This document shows positions 24,870 to 33,222 of a stretch of DNA of 64,000 nt, in pieces. A program made the position numbers and the translations under genes. The stretch comes from an uncultured Alistipes sp. (GTDB lineage: Bacteria; Bacteroidota; Bacteroidia; Bacteroidales; Rikenellaceae). Numbering within the stretch: the stretch's first letter is position 1; every line of letters starts with the position of its first letter. Location of the stretch: positions 1 to 64,000 of the forward strand of contig USCH01000002.1 of NCBI GenBank assembly GCA_900553175.1, written 5' to 3'. Below the pieces are notes generated by a model. That model did not search any database. It was not told the DNA's origin and saw only the letters and a list, made by a program, of their open reading frames with translations.

Positions 24870-26057
24870 TTATTGAATGACGTTGAGTTCTTTGCCTACC
24901 TTGACGAAGGCTTCGACGCAGCGGTCGAGCTGCTCCGCGGTGTGGCCGGCCGACACCTGAACGCGGATGCGGGCCTGCCCCTTGGGCACCACGGGGTAGT
25001 AGAATCCCGTGACGAAGACCCCCTCGTCCTGCAAACGGGCCGCGAAATCCTGCGAGAGCTTGGCGTCGTAGAGCATCACGGCGCAGATGGCCGACTGCGT
25101 GGGCTTGATGTCGAAACCGGCGGCCATCATCCGCGTGCGGAAGTGCTCGACGTTGGCCACCAGACGGTCGTGGAGTTCGTCGCTTTCGGCGAGCATGCGG
25201 AACGTCTCGATGCCGGCGCCCACCACGGCGGGAGGCAGCGAGTTGGAGAAGAGGTAGGGGCGCGAACGCTGGCGCAGCATCTCGATGATCTCGCGGCGGC
25301 CCGTCGTGAAGCCGCCCACGGCGCCGCCGAAAGCCTTGCCCAGCGTGCCGGTGAGGATGTCGACCTGACCGCGCAGGTTGTAAAGTTCGGTAATGCCGCG
25401 GCCTGTGCGGCCCAGCACGCCCGCCGAATGGCACTCGTCGACCATCACCAGAGCGTCGTATTTCTCGGCCAGGGCGCAGATCTTGTCGAGCGGGGCGGCG
25501 TTGCCGTCCATCGAGAAGACGCCGTCGGTGCAGACGATGCGGAAACGCTGGGCCTGCGCCTTCTTGAGGCACTCCTCCAGCTCGGCCATGTCGGCATTGG
25601 CGTAGCGGTAGCGCACGGCCTTGCAGAGACGCACGCCGTCGATGATCGACGCGTGGTTCAGCGCATCCGAAATGATGGCGTCCTCCTCGGTGAGGAGCGG
25701 TTCGAAAACCCCGCCGTTGGCGTCGAAGCAGGCGGCGTAGAGAATCGTGTCTTCGGTGCCGAAATAGTCCGAAACGGCCTTTTCGAGCTCCTTGTGGAGG
25801 TCCTGGCAGCCGCAGATGAAACGCACCGACGACATGCCGTAGCCGCGGGCGTCCATCGCCCGCTTGGCCGCTTCGATCAGCCGGGGGTTGTCCGAGAGGC
25901 CGAGATAGTTGTTGGCGCAGAAATTCAGCACCTTGCGGCCTCCCACTTCGATTTCGGCCCGTTGGGGCGAGGCGATGATCCGCTCGGTCTTATAAAGTCC
26001 TGCGGCCCGGATGGCGTCCAGTTCGCGCTGGAGGTGCTCCTTGATTTTTCCGTACAT
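24870..26057 (-). CDS. kbl: 2-amino-3-ketobutyrate CoA ligase (glycine C-acetyltransferase)
   Basis: The 395-residue PLP enzyme of the alpha-oxoamine synthase family cleaves 2-amino-3-ketobutyrate with CoA to glycine and acetyl-CoA. Similarity to E. coli Kbl is strong over the whole length as I recall it: NFCANNYLGL, SVRFICG, SDALNHASIIDGVRLCKA, DGVFSMDG, and the PLP lysine in TGTLGKAFGG (about residue 241). No threonine dehydrogenase lies next to it. It heads a kbl-lrp operon divergent from galE. Confidence 0.92.
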   Translation of the reverse strand: MYGKIKEHLQRELDAIRAAGLYKTERIIASPQRAEIEVGGRKVLNFCANNYLGLSDNPRLIEAAKRAMDARGYGMSSVRFICGCQDLHKELEKAVSDYFGTEDTILYAACFDANGGVFEPLLTEEDAIISDALNHASIIDGVRLCKAVRYRYANADMAELEECLKKAQAQRFRIVCTDGVFSMDGNAAPLDKICALAEKYDALVMVDECHSAGVLGRTGRGITELYNLRGQVDILTGTLGKAFGGAVGGFTTGRREIIEMLRQRSRPYLFSNSLPPAVVGAGIETFRMLAESDELHDRLVANVEHFRTRMMAAGFDIKPTQSAICAVMLYDAKLSQDFAARLQDEGVFVTGFYYPVVPKGQARIRVQVSAGHTAEQLDRCVEAFVKVGKELNVIQ

Positions 26058-26171
26058 GGCGATCGGTGGTTAAGGGTGAGAACATGGATTTCGGCCCCCG
26101 TTGCGGCTCCGCGCCGGATGCGGCGGAGGTCCGTCGCAGTCCGTCCGGTCGCAACGGTGTCGATCTGTTAG

Positions 26172-26179
26172 CAAATATA
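26172..26179 (-). promoter_or_regulatory. -7 box of kbl promoter
   Basis: CAAATATA on the plus strand reads TATATTTG on the minus strand, 115 bases upstream of kbl. The region 26180-26294 between the divergent promoters shows nothing else I recognise. Confidence 0.55.
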
Positions 26180-26294
26180 CGACTATATTTCGGAATTCGT
26201 AGGCGTCGGGCCGATTTTTTGATCGGTTCGTCGTCGTTTTCGGCGGGGGCGTGCGAAAAAAACGTTTCGTGACGGCGCATTGTCCGAAAATCGT

Positions 26295-26302
26295 TATCTT
26301 TG
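26295..26302 (+). promoter_or_regulatory. -7 box of galE promoter
   Basis: TATCTTTG is a perfect TAnnTTTG box 25 bases before the chosen galE start. It makes the upstream in-frame start at 26300 impossible and the ATG at 26315 unlikely (leader of about 6 bases). Confidence 0.7.
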
Positions 26303-26326
26303 TGGCTCAAACAAATGGATGCAACC

Positions 26327-27355
26327 ATGAAAAAATCGTGTGTTCTGGTCAGCGGCGGTGCCGGGTATATCGGTTCGCATACGGCCGTGGAGCTGATCGA
26401 AGCGGGCTACGGCGTGGTGATCGCCGACAATCTGTCGAACAGCGACATGAGCGCCGTGGAGGGCGTCCGCCGCATTACGGGAGCCGAAATTCCGTTCGTC
26501 GAGGCCGACTGCCGCGACCGGGAGGCGCTCCGACGGGTTTTCGAACGGTACGAGTTCGATTCGGTGATCCACTTCGCCGCGTCGAAAGCCGTGGGCGAGT
26601 CGGTCGCGAAGCCGCTCGAATACTACGGCAACAACCTCACCTCGCTGATGAACGTCCTCTCGCTCATGCGCGAATACGGCCGCGGCAACATCGTCTTCTC
26701 GTCGTCGTGCACCGTCTACGGCGAACCCGACAAGCAGCCCGTCACGGAGCTCACGCCCCGCAAGCCCGCCACCTCGCCCTACGGCAACACGAAGCAGATG
26801 TGCGAGGACATCCTGCGCGACTCGGTGGCCGCCTACGACGGTCTGAAAGGCATCGCCCTGCGCTATTTCAACCCCATCGGCGCCCATCCGTCGGCCCTCA
26901 TCGGCGAGCTGCCGCGCGGCGTGCCCCAGAATCTGGTGCCCTACATCACGCAGACGGCCGCCGGCATCCGCGAGTGTCTGTCGGTCTTCGGCGACGACTA
27001 CCCCACGCCCGACGGTTCGTGCATCCGCGACTACATCGACGTCGTGGATCTGGCCAAGGCCCATGTGGCGGCCATCCGCCGCATGATCGAAGGGCGGGGA
27101 AAGGCGCGCTACGAAGTCTTCAACGTCGGCACGGGCCGCGGCGTTTCGGTGCTCGAACTCCTCGACCGCTTCCAGAAGGTCAACGGCGTGAAGCTCAACT
27201 ACCGCATCGCACCCCGGCGCGCGGGCGACATCGTCGCCATCTGGGCCGATCCGACGCTGGCCAACCGGGAGCTGGGCTGGAAGGCGGAACGTACGCTCGA
27301 CGAGACGCTCGCTTCGGCGTGGGCCTGGGAAAAACACCTGCGGAAAACCGAATAA
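26327..27355 (+). CDS. galE: UDP-glucose 4-epimerase
   Basis: The 342-residue short-chain dehydrogenase-type enzyme interconverts UDP-glucose and UDP-galactose with bound NAD. The Rossmann motif GGAGYIGSHTAVEL (about residues 9-22), HFAASKAVGESV, the catalytic Ser in SSSCTVYGEP and the YxxxK motif (YGNTK, about 150) are present, as is LRYFNPIGAH. Length and pattern are those of GalE. It stands alone in its transcript. Confidence 0.93.
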   Translation: MKKSCVLVSGGAGYIGSHTAVELIEAGYGVVIADNLSNSDMSAVEGVRRITGAEIPFVEADCRDREALRRVFERYEFDSVIHFAASKAVGESVAKPLEYYGNNLTSLMNVLSLMREYGRGNIVFSSSCTVYGEPDKQPVTELTPRKPATSPYGNTKQMCEDILRDSVAAYDGLKGIALRYFNPIGAHPSALIGELPRGVPQNLVPYITQTAAGIRECLSVFGDDYPTPDGSCIRDYIDVVDLAKAHVAAIRRMIEGRGKARYEVFNVGTGRGVSVLELLDRFQKVNGVKLNYRIAPRRAGDIVAIWADPTLANRELGWKAERTLDETLASAWAWEKHLRKTE

Positions 27356-27369
27356 ATCCCTCGGGGATT

Positions 27370-27399
27370 TTGATTTCCGGAATCCGCATGCTATCTTTG
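27370..27399 (+). promoter_or_regulatory. Promoter of rplY-pth
   Basis: TTG at 27370-27372 lies 22 bases before TATCTTTG (27392-27399). It would start transcription near 27406, about 80 bases before the L25 gene. Confidence 0.6.
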
Positions 27400-27485
27400 C
27401 GACCGAAAACAGGCGGAATTGGGACGAGCTCTCCGGGAGTGCGTTGAGAACCGCCGAAGGCAATAACAACCAAATCACAAAAAAC

Positions 27486-28058
27486 ATGAAAACCATTTCC
27501 GTAAAGGCCGTCAAGCGCGAAGACTTCGGCAAGAAGGCAGCCAAGGCCGTACGCCGCGGGGGCATGGTTCCCTGCATCCTGTGCGGTAACGGCGAGACGG
27601 TTTCGTTCTCGGTGGACCCCCGCGAGATCAAACCGCTGATCTACACCCCCAACTCCTACATCGTGGAGTTCGACATGGACGGCAAGACCGAGAAGGCCGT
27701 GCTGCGCGAGGCTCAGTTCCATCCCGTCCGCGAGGAGATTCTGCATCTGGATTTCTACCGCATCGCCGACGGCAAACCCGTGTCGATCGCCATTCCGGTG
27801 CGTCTGACCGGCAACGCCGAGGGTGTGAAGGTCGGCGGCAAGCTGACGCTTTCGGCCCGCAAGCTGACGGTGAGCGCCCTGGTGGAGAACCTGCCCGACG
27901 AGATCGTCGTGGACGTGACGCCGCTGGGCGTGGGCAAGACGATCTTCGTGGGCGACCTGAAGTTCGAGAACCTCAAGTTCGTGACGCCCGCCACGACGGC
28001 CGTCTGCGCCGTGCGCGTGACGCGTGCTTCGCGCGGTGCCGCCGACGCGTCGAAATAA
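27486..28058 (+). CDS. rplY: 50S ribosomal protein L25/general stress protein Ctc
   Basis: This 190-residue long-form L25 (TL5/CTC type) binds 5S rRNA with its N-terminal beta-barrel (about residues 1-95: KAVKREDFGKKAAKAVRRGGMVPCILCG). It also has the C-terminal CTC domain (about 96-185, IPVRLTGNAEGVKVGGKL). ATG 27486 is chosen because it begins the conserved sequence. pth follows 15 bases later, a common pairing in bacteria. Confidence 0.94.
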   Translation: MKTISVKAVKREDFGKKAAKAVRRGGMVPCILCGNGETVSFSVDPREIKPLIYTPNSYIVEFDMDGKTEKAVLREAQFHPVREEILHLDFYRIADGKPVSIAIPVRLTGNAEGVKVGGKLTLSARKLTVSALVENLPDEIVVDVTPLGVGKTIFVGDLKFENLKFVTPATTAVCAVRVTRASRGAADASK

Positions 28059-28073
28059 TCATTGCGCCGCGGC

Positions 28074-28637
28074 ATGAAATACCTTGTCGTTGGACTGGGA
28101 AATATCGGCGCGGAGTACGCCGAAACCCGGCACAACATCGGTTTCAAAGTGTTGGACGCCCTTGCCGGGGCGTCCAACGCCGTTTTTACCACGGCCCGCT
28201 ACGGCGATGTGGCCGAAATGAAGCACAAGGGCCGCACGCTCGTGCTTCTGAAGCCGTCGACCTACATGAACCTCTCGGGGAAGGCCGTGCGCTACTGGCT
28301 CGATGCCGAGAGGATTCCGCTGGAGAATCTGCTGGTCGTTTCGGACGACATCGCCCTGCCGTTCGGCACGCTGCGCATGCGGCAGAAAGGGAGCGCCGGA
28401 GGGCATAACGGCCTGAAGAACATCGCCGAGCTGCTGGGCACCGAGGAGTTCGCCCGAATCCGTTTCGGCGTGGGCGGCGACTTCCCGCGCGGCCATCAGG
28501 TCGACTACGTGCTGGGCGAGTGGACCGGCGAGGAGCGCGAGGCGCTGCCCGAACGGCTCAAGGTCTTCGGTGACGCCGTCAAGTCGTTCGCAGCTGTCGG
28601 TGCGGCGCTGACGATGAATACGTTCAACAAGAAATAG
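28074..28637 (+). CDS. pth: Peptidyl-tRNA hydrolase
   Basis: The 187-residue enzyme releases tRNA from stalled peptidyl-tRNA. The motifs are VGLGNIGAEYAETRHNIGF (catalytic His in RHNIG, about residue 22), LLKPSTYMNLSG (Asn about 71), VVSDDIALPFGTLR (Asp about 96) and GSAGGHNGLKNI (Asn about 117). It forms an operon with rplY. Confidence 0.95.
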   Translation: MKYLVVGLGNIGAEYAETRHNIGFKVLDALAGASNAVFTTARYGDVAEMKHKGRTLVLLKPSTYMNLSGKAVRYWLDAERIPLENLLVVSDDIALPFGTLRMRQKGSAGGHNGLKNIAELLGTEEFARIRFGVGGDFPRGHQVDYVLGEWTGEEREALPERLKVFGDAVKSFAAVGAALTMNTFNKK

Positions 28638-28700
28638 GCAGCCCGGCCGGCAGCCGGTTCCGGTGTGTCGGGAGGCTTTCCCGCTAAAAGGAGAAAGACG

Positions 28701-29024
28701 ATGGACCTGAAGGATTTCATGACGCCGCCCGACCATGTGGGCTTTCTGGCCAAGCGGTTGTACGGGGCCGGCGGAACGATCGGCGATGTGGCGGTCGCCC
28801 GGCTGGAACCGGACGGAGGCGGTCCCCTAACGGCGCACACGCATCCGCACGATCATCTTTTCGTCGTCGTGCAGGGCGAAGTGCGGATCGTGCTCGGCGG
28901 CGAGGAGCGGCGGCTCGGGGAGAACGAGGCGTTGCTGGTGCGGGGCTGCGTGCCCCATGCCGTATGGAACCGGACCCGGGAGACGGCCGTGATGATCGGC
29001 ATCACGGTACATGGGGCCCGTTAG
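28701..29024 (+). CDS. Small cupin-domain protein
   Basis: This 107-residue single-domain cupin has the metal-binding motif 1 HTHPHDHLFVVVQGE (about residues 43-57) and motif 2 around VPHAVWN (about 90). A clear AAGGAG precedes ATG 28701. The substrate is unknown; such proteins bind small molecules or metals. It lies between pth and the converging hslR gene. Confidence 0.85.
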   Translation: MDLKDFMTPPDHVGFLAKRLYGAGGTIGDVAVARLEPDGGGPLTAHTHPHDHLFVVVQGEVRIVLGGEERRLGENEALLVRGCVPHAVWNRTRETAVMIGITVHGAR

Positions 29025-29041
29025 GCGTATTGCGGGGGAGA

Positions 29042-29437
29042 TCACTCCTCCCCGTCGTAAAAAATACCGTCCATCAGCTCGTCCAGGTCGCGGCGCTCCT
29101 TCTTGGTGGGGCGTCCCGTGCCCCGGTCGCGGAAGACGAAGACGGTCTCGTGCGGCACGTTGAGCTTGTCGAGTTCCTCCTGCGGCGTGGTGTTGAGGCA
29201 GTAATCGGGTACGTTTTTGGCGGGCTGGCGGCTCGACACCAGGTCGAGGACCTTGTAGGAATAGGTCACCTGCTGGCGCCGCACCTCGATGCGGTCGCCG
29301 ATCTTCACCTCGCGCGAAGGCTTGGCGTAGGCGCCGTCGACCGTGACCTTGTTGTTGCGGATGGCATCGGCCGCATCGCTGCGGGTCTTGAAGATCCGCA
29401 CGGCCCAAAGATATTTGTCCAAACGAACGGGTTCCAT
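29042..29437 (-). CDS. hslR: S4-domain RNA-binding protein (Hsp15/HslR-like)
   Basis: This 131-residue protein starts with an S4 domain (VRLDKYLWAVRIFKTRSDAADAIRNNKVTVDGAYAKPSREVKIGD, about residues 4-50). Hsp15-type proteins bind free 50S subunits with stuck peptidyl-tRNA. The basic and acidic C-terminal tail (GRPTKKERRDLDELMDG) is usual. It is 32 bases downstream of ftsW on the same strand. Confidence 0.9.
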   Translation of the reverse strand: MEPVRLDKYLWAVRIFKTRSDAADAIRNNKVTVDGAYAKPSREVKIGDRIEVRRQQVTYSYKVLDLVSSRQPAKNVPDYCLNTTPQEELDKLNVPHETVFVFRDRGTGRPTKKERRDLDELMDGIFYDGEE

Positions 29438-29469
29438 AACGATTTCATTTGTTTCGGCCCGGTTATTTT

Positions 29470-30732
29470 TCAATTCCCATACAGCGTCTCGCCTTTGGGC
29501 GTGTCGTGCGACTGTTCGTCGTTCTGGCGGCTGACGGAGAGGATCATGCCCAGGGCGATGGCCGTGAAGAGCACCGACGACCCGCCCCGCGAAATGAGCG
29601 GAAGGGTCTGTCCCGTTTCGGGGAAGAGGTTGAGGGTGACCATGATGTGTAGCAGCGCCTGGCACGTGATGAGCAACGCCAGACCCAGCGTCAGCAGCCC
29701 CGGGAAGGCCGTGCCGCAGCGGCGGAAGATTTCGATGGCCCGGAAGAAAATCCACAGATAGAGCATCAGCAGCACGACGGCCAGCGGCAGTCCGTACTCC
29801 TCGACGAAGAAGGCGTAGGCGTAGTCGCTTTCGGGGTGGATCATCTCCACGCGCATGGCGCTCTGTCCGGCACCCTTGCCCAGAATGCCGCCGTTGTGGA
29901 TGGCGATCATCGAGCGTTCGGTGTCCGTGAGGCGGTCGATGGGTTTTTCGGTCTGCGGGCGGGTCCAGAGATGAATCCACGTCGAGAGACGGCCCTCGGC
30001 GGTCTCGCTGCGGCCCAGGTTGAGCATCATGGCGCAGATGCCGGCCAGCAAGGCCAGTCCCAGCAGCTTGAGCAACTCGCGCAGCCGCACCCGGCCGATG
30101 AGCATCATCACCCACGAAGCGGCGAAGACCAGCAGAGCCGACGAGAAGTGGGCGGGAAAGATCACCACGCACGACAGGATGACGGGCATGACGATGGGCC
30201 AGGTGCCCTCGCGCCAGATGCGCCGCTGTACGGGCGACGAGCGCCAGGTCCAGAACCTGAGCGACGGGACGATGCGCAGCCGGTCGATCTTCGACTGCCG
30301 CGAGGCCAGCTGCTGGGCCAGAAAGAGCACCGTGGCGACCTTCAGGGCTTCGGAGGGCTGGAACTGGAGGGGTCCGAGGGGAATCCAGCGGGCGGCGCCG
30401 TTGGTCCGGGCGCCGATGAAGTAGACGGCGACGGTCAGCAGCACCGAGCCGAAATAGATCAGGCGCGCCAGCTTGTTGTAGATGCGGCAGTTGATCTTCT
30501 GCACGACGAGCATGAGGAACAGACTGCCCGAGAGGATCATCAGCTGCTGGCGCAGGAAATGCGAGGTCGTGCGGGCCGTGTGGGCGTCGTAGGCCATTTT
30601 GGCCGTCGACGAGTAGACCACCAGCACCGAAATCACGGCCAGCGCGGCGATGATGATCCACAGGACGCGGTCGCCCGAGAAGATTTTGAACGGCGGTCGT
30701 TCGCGGGGGTCGGCGGATGCGGAGGGTGTCAT
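29470..30732 (-). CDS. ftsW: Peptidoglycan polymerase of the SEDS family (FtsW/RodA)
   Basis: The 420-residue membrane protein polymerises lipid II at the septum with a partner PBP. About ten helices are visible. Family motifs include GAARWIPLGPLQFQPSEALKVATVLF (about residues 110-136), the HPESDYAYAFFVEEYGLP loop and NLFPETGQTLPLISRGGSS (about 360-378). It is apart from any division cell-wall cluster, so FtsW versus RodA is decided only by sequence feel; FtsW is favoured. Confidence 0.88.
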   Translation of the reverse strand: MTPSASADPRERPPFKIFSGDRVLWIIIAALAVISVLVVYSSTAKMAYDAHTARTTSHFLRQQLMILSGSLFLMLVVQKINCRIYNKLARLIYFGSVLLTVAVYFIGARTNGAARWIPLGPLQFQPSEALKVATVLFLAQQLASRQSKIDRLRIVPSLRFWTWRSSPVQRRIWREGTWPIVMPVILSCVVIFPAHFSSALLVFAASWVMMLIGRVRLRELLKLLGLALLAGICAMMLNLGRSETAEGRLSTWIHLWTRPQTEKPIDRLTDTERSMIAIHNGGILGKGAGQSAMRVEMIHPESDYAYAFFVEEYGLPLAVVLLMLYLWIFFRAIEIFRRCGTAFPGLLTLGLALLITCQALLHIMVTLNLFPETGQTLPLISRGGSSVLFTAIALGMILSVSRQNDEQSHDTPKGETLYGN

Positions 30733-30754
30733 TTCGGCGGGCGGTTTGTTCGTG

Positions 30755-30771
30755 CGTTTCGTCGCACGAAA
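30755..30771. repeat. Short perfect inverted repeat in the ftsW/DUF4932 divergent region
   Basis: GTTTCGT (30755-30761) pairs with ACGAAAC (30765-30771) across CGC. On the minus strand it overlaps TAGTTTCG, a weak -7-like box for ftsW, so it may be an operator; that is inference. Confidence 0.4.
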
Positions 30772-30851
30772 CTAATCATTTTTTTCGGTTCGGCATGCAG
30801 GGAACGGATGAAAAATCGGAGAGGCCGGAGTCGAAAATAGCAAAAAAAGGC

Positions 30852-30859
30852 TATATTTG
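30852..30859 (+). promoter_or_regulatory. -7 box of the DUF4932 gene
   Basis: TATATTTG matches the Bacteroidetes -7 consensus and lies 30 bases before the start codon. No clear -33 element is seen at the usual distance. Confidence 0.55.
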
Positions 30860-30888
30860 TTTGTCGTGAATGAAAAATATCCGCTCTC

Positions 30889-31980
30889 ATGAAAAGAATC
30901 GTGTTTTTATGGGCTTTGCTCTGGACCGCGGCGGCGCATGCCGAAAAGATCGTGCCGACGGTGGACTACCGGGTCGAACTGCTGGGTATCGCAGCCCGCA
31001 TGGCCGGATTCGAAGAATACAGCTTCGATATAAACGGCGATTATGCTGCGGACATCGACCGGGAGCTGGGCCATATGAAGGATCATGCGCTTGTCGGGTG
31101 CATGAAACATTTGCGTGAGGAGTATTCCATCTGCTACAATGCGATTCCTTCGCTTGCGGTCGGTATCGAATGGCGCGACGGCCGTTTCGCATTGATCGAA
31201 TGCGATGAAAATCTGATGGATGACCGATGGGGCGCAGTGGACAAGGAACATTTCCTGGAGCTTCTGTCGGCGTTCTATGTCGAAAGCGGATTCGCCTCCT
31301 TCTTCGAGGCGCACCGTCCGTTCTACGACCGTGCGGTGAAAGTCTATGAAGAGCAGGTGATGGTGCAATTCGATCCGGGCTGGTGTTCGGATTTTTACGG
31401 ATACGCGCCCAGTGAGCGATACCGTATCATCATCGGCTGCTGCAACGGACCGTGCAATTACGGTGTGGCCTACCGGCGGCGCGGTGAAAAGAAGGACATT
31501 TATGCGGTGATCGGATGCGCTGTCGACGAGATGGGTGCCGTTCGATATGGCGGGGCGGCCGTTTCGATCCTCATTCACGAGTTCAACCACTCGTATGCCA
31601 ATCCGTTGCTGGATGTCGACACCCCGAGCGGGCAGTCGCTCGTCCGAAGCGTCGGCTATCTGTATCAGACGGTGTGGAGGACCATGCAAGATGAGGCTTA
31701 CAGCGAATGGGAGTCCGTATTGCAGGAATCGCTGGTGCGGGCGATCACGATCATCTACCTGCTTGACAAAGATTTCCCGGAAGAGATCGTGAAAGACCGC
31801 TTGATGTATGAAATCGACTGCGGATTCCGCTGGATGCCCGAACTGGTGAGTCTGATGCGGAAGTACCGCAAAAAACAGGGCCGCTACGAGACTTTCGAGG
31901 CGTTCTATCCGCAGGTGGCGGCCGAATTCGAACGGATCGCCGCCCGGGAAAAGAGGCGCATCGAACGGAGCATTTCGTAA
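30889..31980 (+). CDS. DUF4932 secreted metallopeptidase-like protein
   Basis: This 363-residue exported protein has a signal peptide (residues 1-18, MKRIVFLWALLWTAAAHA). The central motif IHEFNHSYANPLLD (about residues 226-239) is an HExxH zinc site, and a conserved Glu further on (ESVLQESLVRA, about 280) could be the third ligand. This matches the DUF4932 family as I know it. Several cysteines (CCNGPCNYG) suggest disulphides in the periplasm. The gene is somewhat less GC-rich than its neighbours. Activity is not established. Confidence 0.78.
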   Translation: MKRIVFLWALLWTAAAHAEKIVPTVDYRVELLGIAARMAGFEEYSFDINGDYAADIDRELGHMKDHALVGCMKHLREEYSICYNAIPSLAVGIEWRDGRFALIECDENLMDDRWGAVDKEHFLELLSAFYVESGFASFFEAHRPFYDRAVKVYEEQVMVQFDPGWCSDFYGYAPSERYRIIIGCCNGPCNYGVAYRRRGEKKDIYAVIGCAVDEMGAVRYGGAAVSILIHEFNHSYANPLLDVDTPSGQSLVRSVGYLYQTVWRTMQDEAYSEWESVLQESLVRAITIIYLLDKDFPEEIVKDRLMYEIDCGFRWMPELVSLMRKYRKKQGRYETFEAFYPQVAAEFERIAAREKRRIERSIS

Positions 31981-32098
31981 GCGGCGGAAAAGAGGCCGGC
32001 GGCGGGCCGGCAGGCTGTGCGGCCGCAGCCGTGTTGTCGCAGGAGTGCGGGACCGCGAGGCCGCAGGACGGGAGCGGAGCGGCGCTTCAGGGAGAAAA

Positions 32099-32126
32099 TT
32101 TTATCGAAAAACGATAAAAATTTTTT
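32099..32126 (+). terminator. AT-rich hairpin after the DUF4932 gene
   Basis: TTTTATCG (32099-32106) pairs with CGATAAAA (32112-32119), loop AAAAA, followed by TTTTTT (32121-32126). The U run doubles as the -33 region of the next promoter. The stem is weak. Confidence 0.5.
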
Positions 32127-32153
32127 GATATTCGCCACAAATATCTATCTTTG
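32124..32153 (+). promoter_or_regulatory. Promoter of the NatA-like ABC genes
   Basis: TTTG at 32124-32127 lies 19 bases before TATCTTTG (32146-32153). The start codon follows 30 bases later. Confidence 0.65.
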
Positions 32154-32182
32154 CTGCGACAACCCGGGTTACAAAAACACGC

Positions 32183-33112
32183 ATGAATATGGATTTACTC
32201 ACGGTCGAGCACGTCTCCAAACGCTATGCGGGACATACGGCGCTCGACGACGTATCGCTCTCCATTCCCCGCGGTTCGGTCTACGGACTGCTCGGACCGA
32301 ACGGGGCGGGTAAGACCACCCTCATCCGCATCATCAACCGCATCACGGCGCCCGACAGCGGCCGTGTGCTCTTCGGCGACCGCGAGATCGAGCCGGCCGA
32401 CATCTACCGCATCGGTTATCTGCCCGAGGAGCGGGGCCTCTACAAGAAGATGAAGGTGGGCGAGCAGGCGCTCTTTTTCGCCCGCCTCAAGGGCCTGTCG
32501 CGCCGCGAAGCCATCGTCCGGCTGAAGGAGTGGTTCCGCAAGTTCGGCATCGAAGGATGGTGGGACAAGAAGGTCGAGGAGCTCTCGAAGGGCATGGCCC
32601 AGAAGGTGCAGTTCATCGTCACGGTGCTGCACCGCCCCGAGCTGCTGATCTTCGACGAACCCTTTTCGGGTTTCGACCCGATCAACGCCAACCTGCTCAA
32701 GGAGGAGATTCTCTCGCTGCGCGATGCCGGGTCGACGGTGATCTTTTCGACGCACAACATGTCGTCGGTCGAGGAGATCTGCGACCACATCACCCTGATC
32801 GACAAATCGCACAACATCCTTTCGGGAAGCGTCGGCGACATTCGCCGCCGCCACGGCTCGAACATCTTCGAGGTGGCCTACCGCGGAGAGGAGGAGGCGC
32901 TGCGCCGGGCGCTGGAGGGGTGCTGCGAGATATTGGATGAGACGCCGGATGAGACGCCGGCCTACCGGACGCTCCGTCTGCGTGCCGAGCGGGACGACCG
33001 GGTGCGCGAGGTGATCGCCGCCGCCAACGAGGCGGTCGAGCTGCGGTCGTTCCGCGAAATCATCCCCTCGATGAACGACATCTTCATCCGGGCGGTGAAC
33101 GGAACGCTCTGA
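32183..33112 (+). CDS. ABC transporter ATP-binding protein (NatA-like)
   Basis: This 309-residue ATPase has Walker A GPNGAGKTT (about residues 38-46), Walker B LLIFDEPFSGFDP (about 155-167), H-loop STHNMSS and a C-terminal DUF4162-like extension (about 225-305). The signature is LSKGMAQKVQ, a known NatA-type variant of LSGGQ. ATG 32183 is used; ATG 32189 is an alternative. It pairs with the permease 111 bases downstream as an exporter of unknown substrate; sodium or drug efflux is typical of relatives. Confidence 0.9.
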   Translation: MNMDLLTVEHVSKRYAGHTALDDVSLSIPRGSVYGLLGPNGAGKTTLIRIINRITAPDSGRVLFGDREIEPADIYRIGYLPEERGLYKKMKVGEQALFFARLKGLSRREAIVRLKEWFRKFGIEGWWDKKVEELSKGMAQKVQFIVTVLHRPELLIFDEPFSGFDPINANLLKEEILSLRDAGSTVIFSTHNMSSVEEICDHITLIDKSHNILSGSVGDIRRRHGSNIFEVAYRGEEEALRRALEGCCEILDETPDETPAYRTLRLRAERDDRVREVIAAANEAVELRSFREIIPSMNDIFIRAVNGTL

Positions 33113-33222
33113 CGGCCGGGTGCCGGCGGCAAGAGGCTGCCGCCCGCCCGATGATTCCGGTTTTTCACCCCTTTACCCTTTGTTTTCGTCCTTTCTTCGC
33201 TTTTACTTTTCACCTCGATAAA

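Noticed and set aside
33151..33222. N-terminal extension of the ABC permease
   Set aside because: The added residues are atypical and hydrophobic without family support; the conserved start is MSNVSLIIGREF at 33223.
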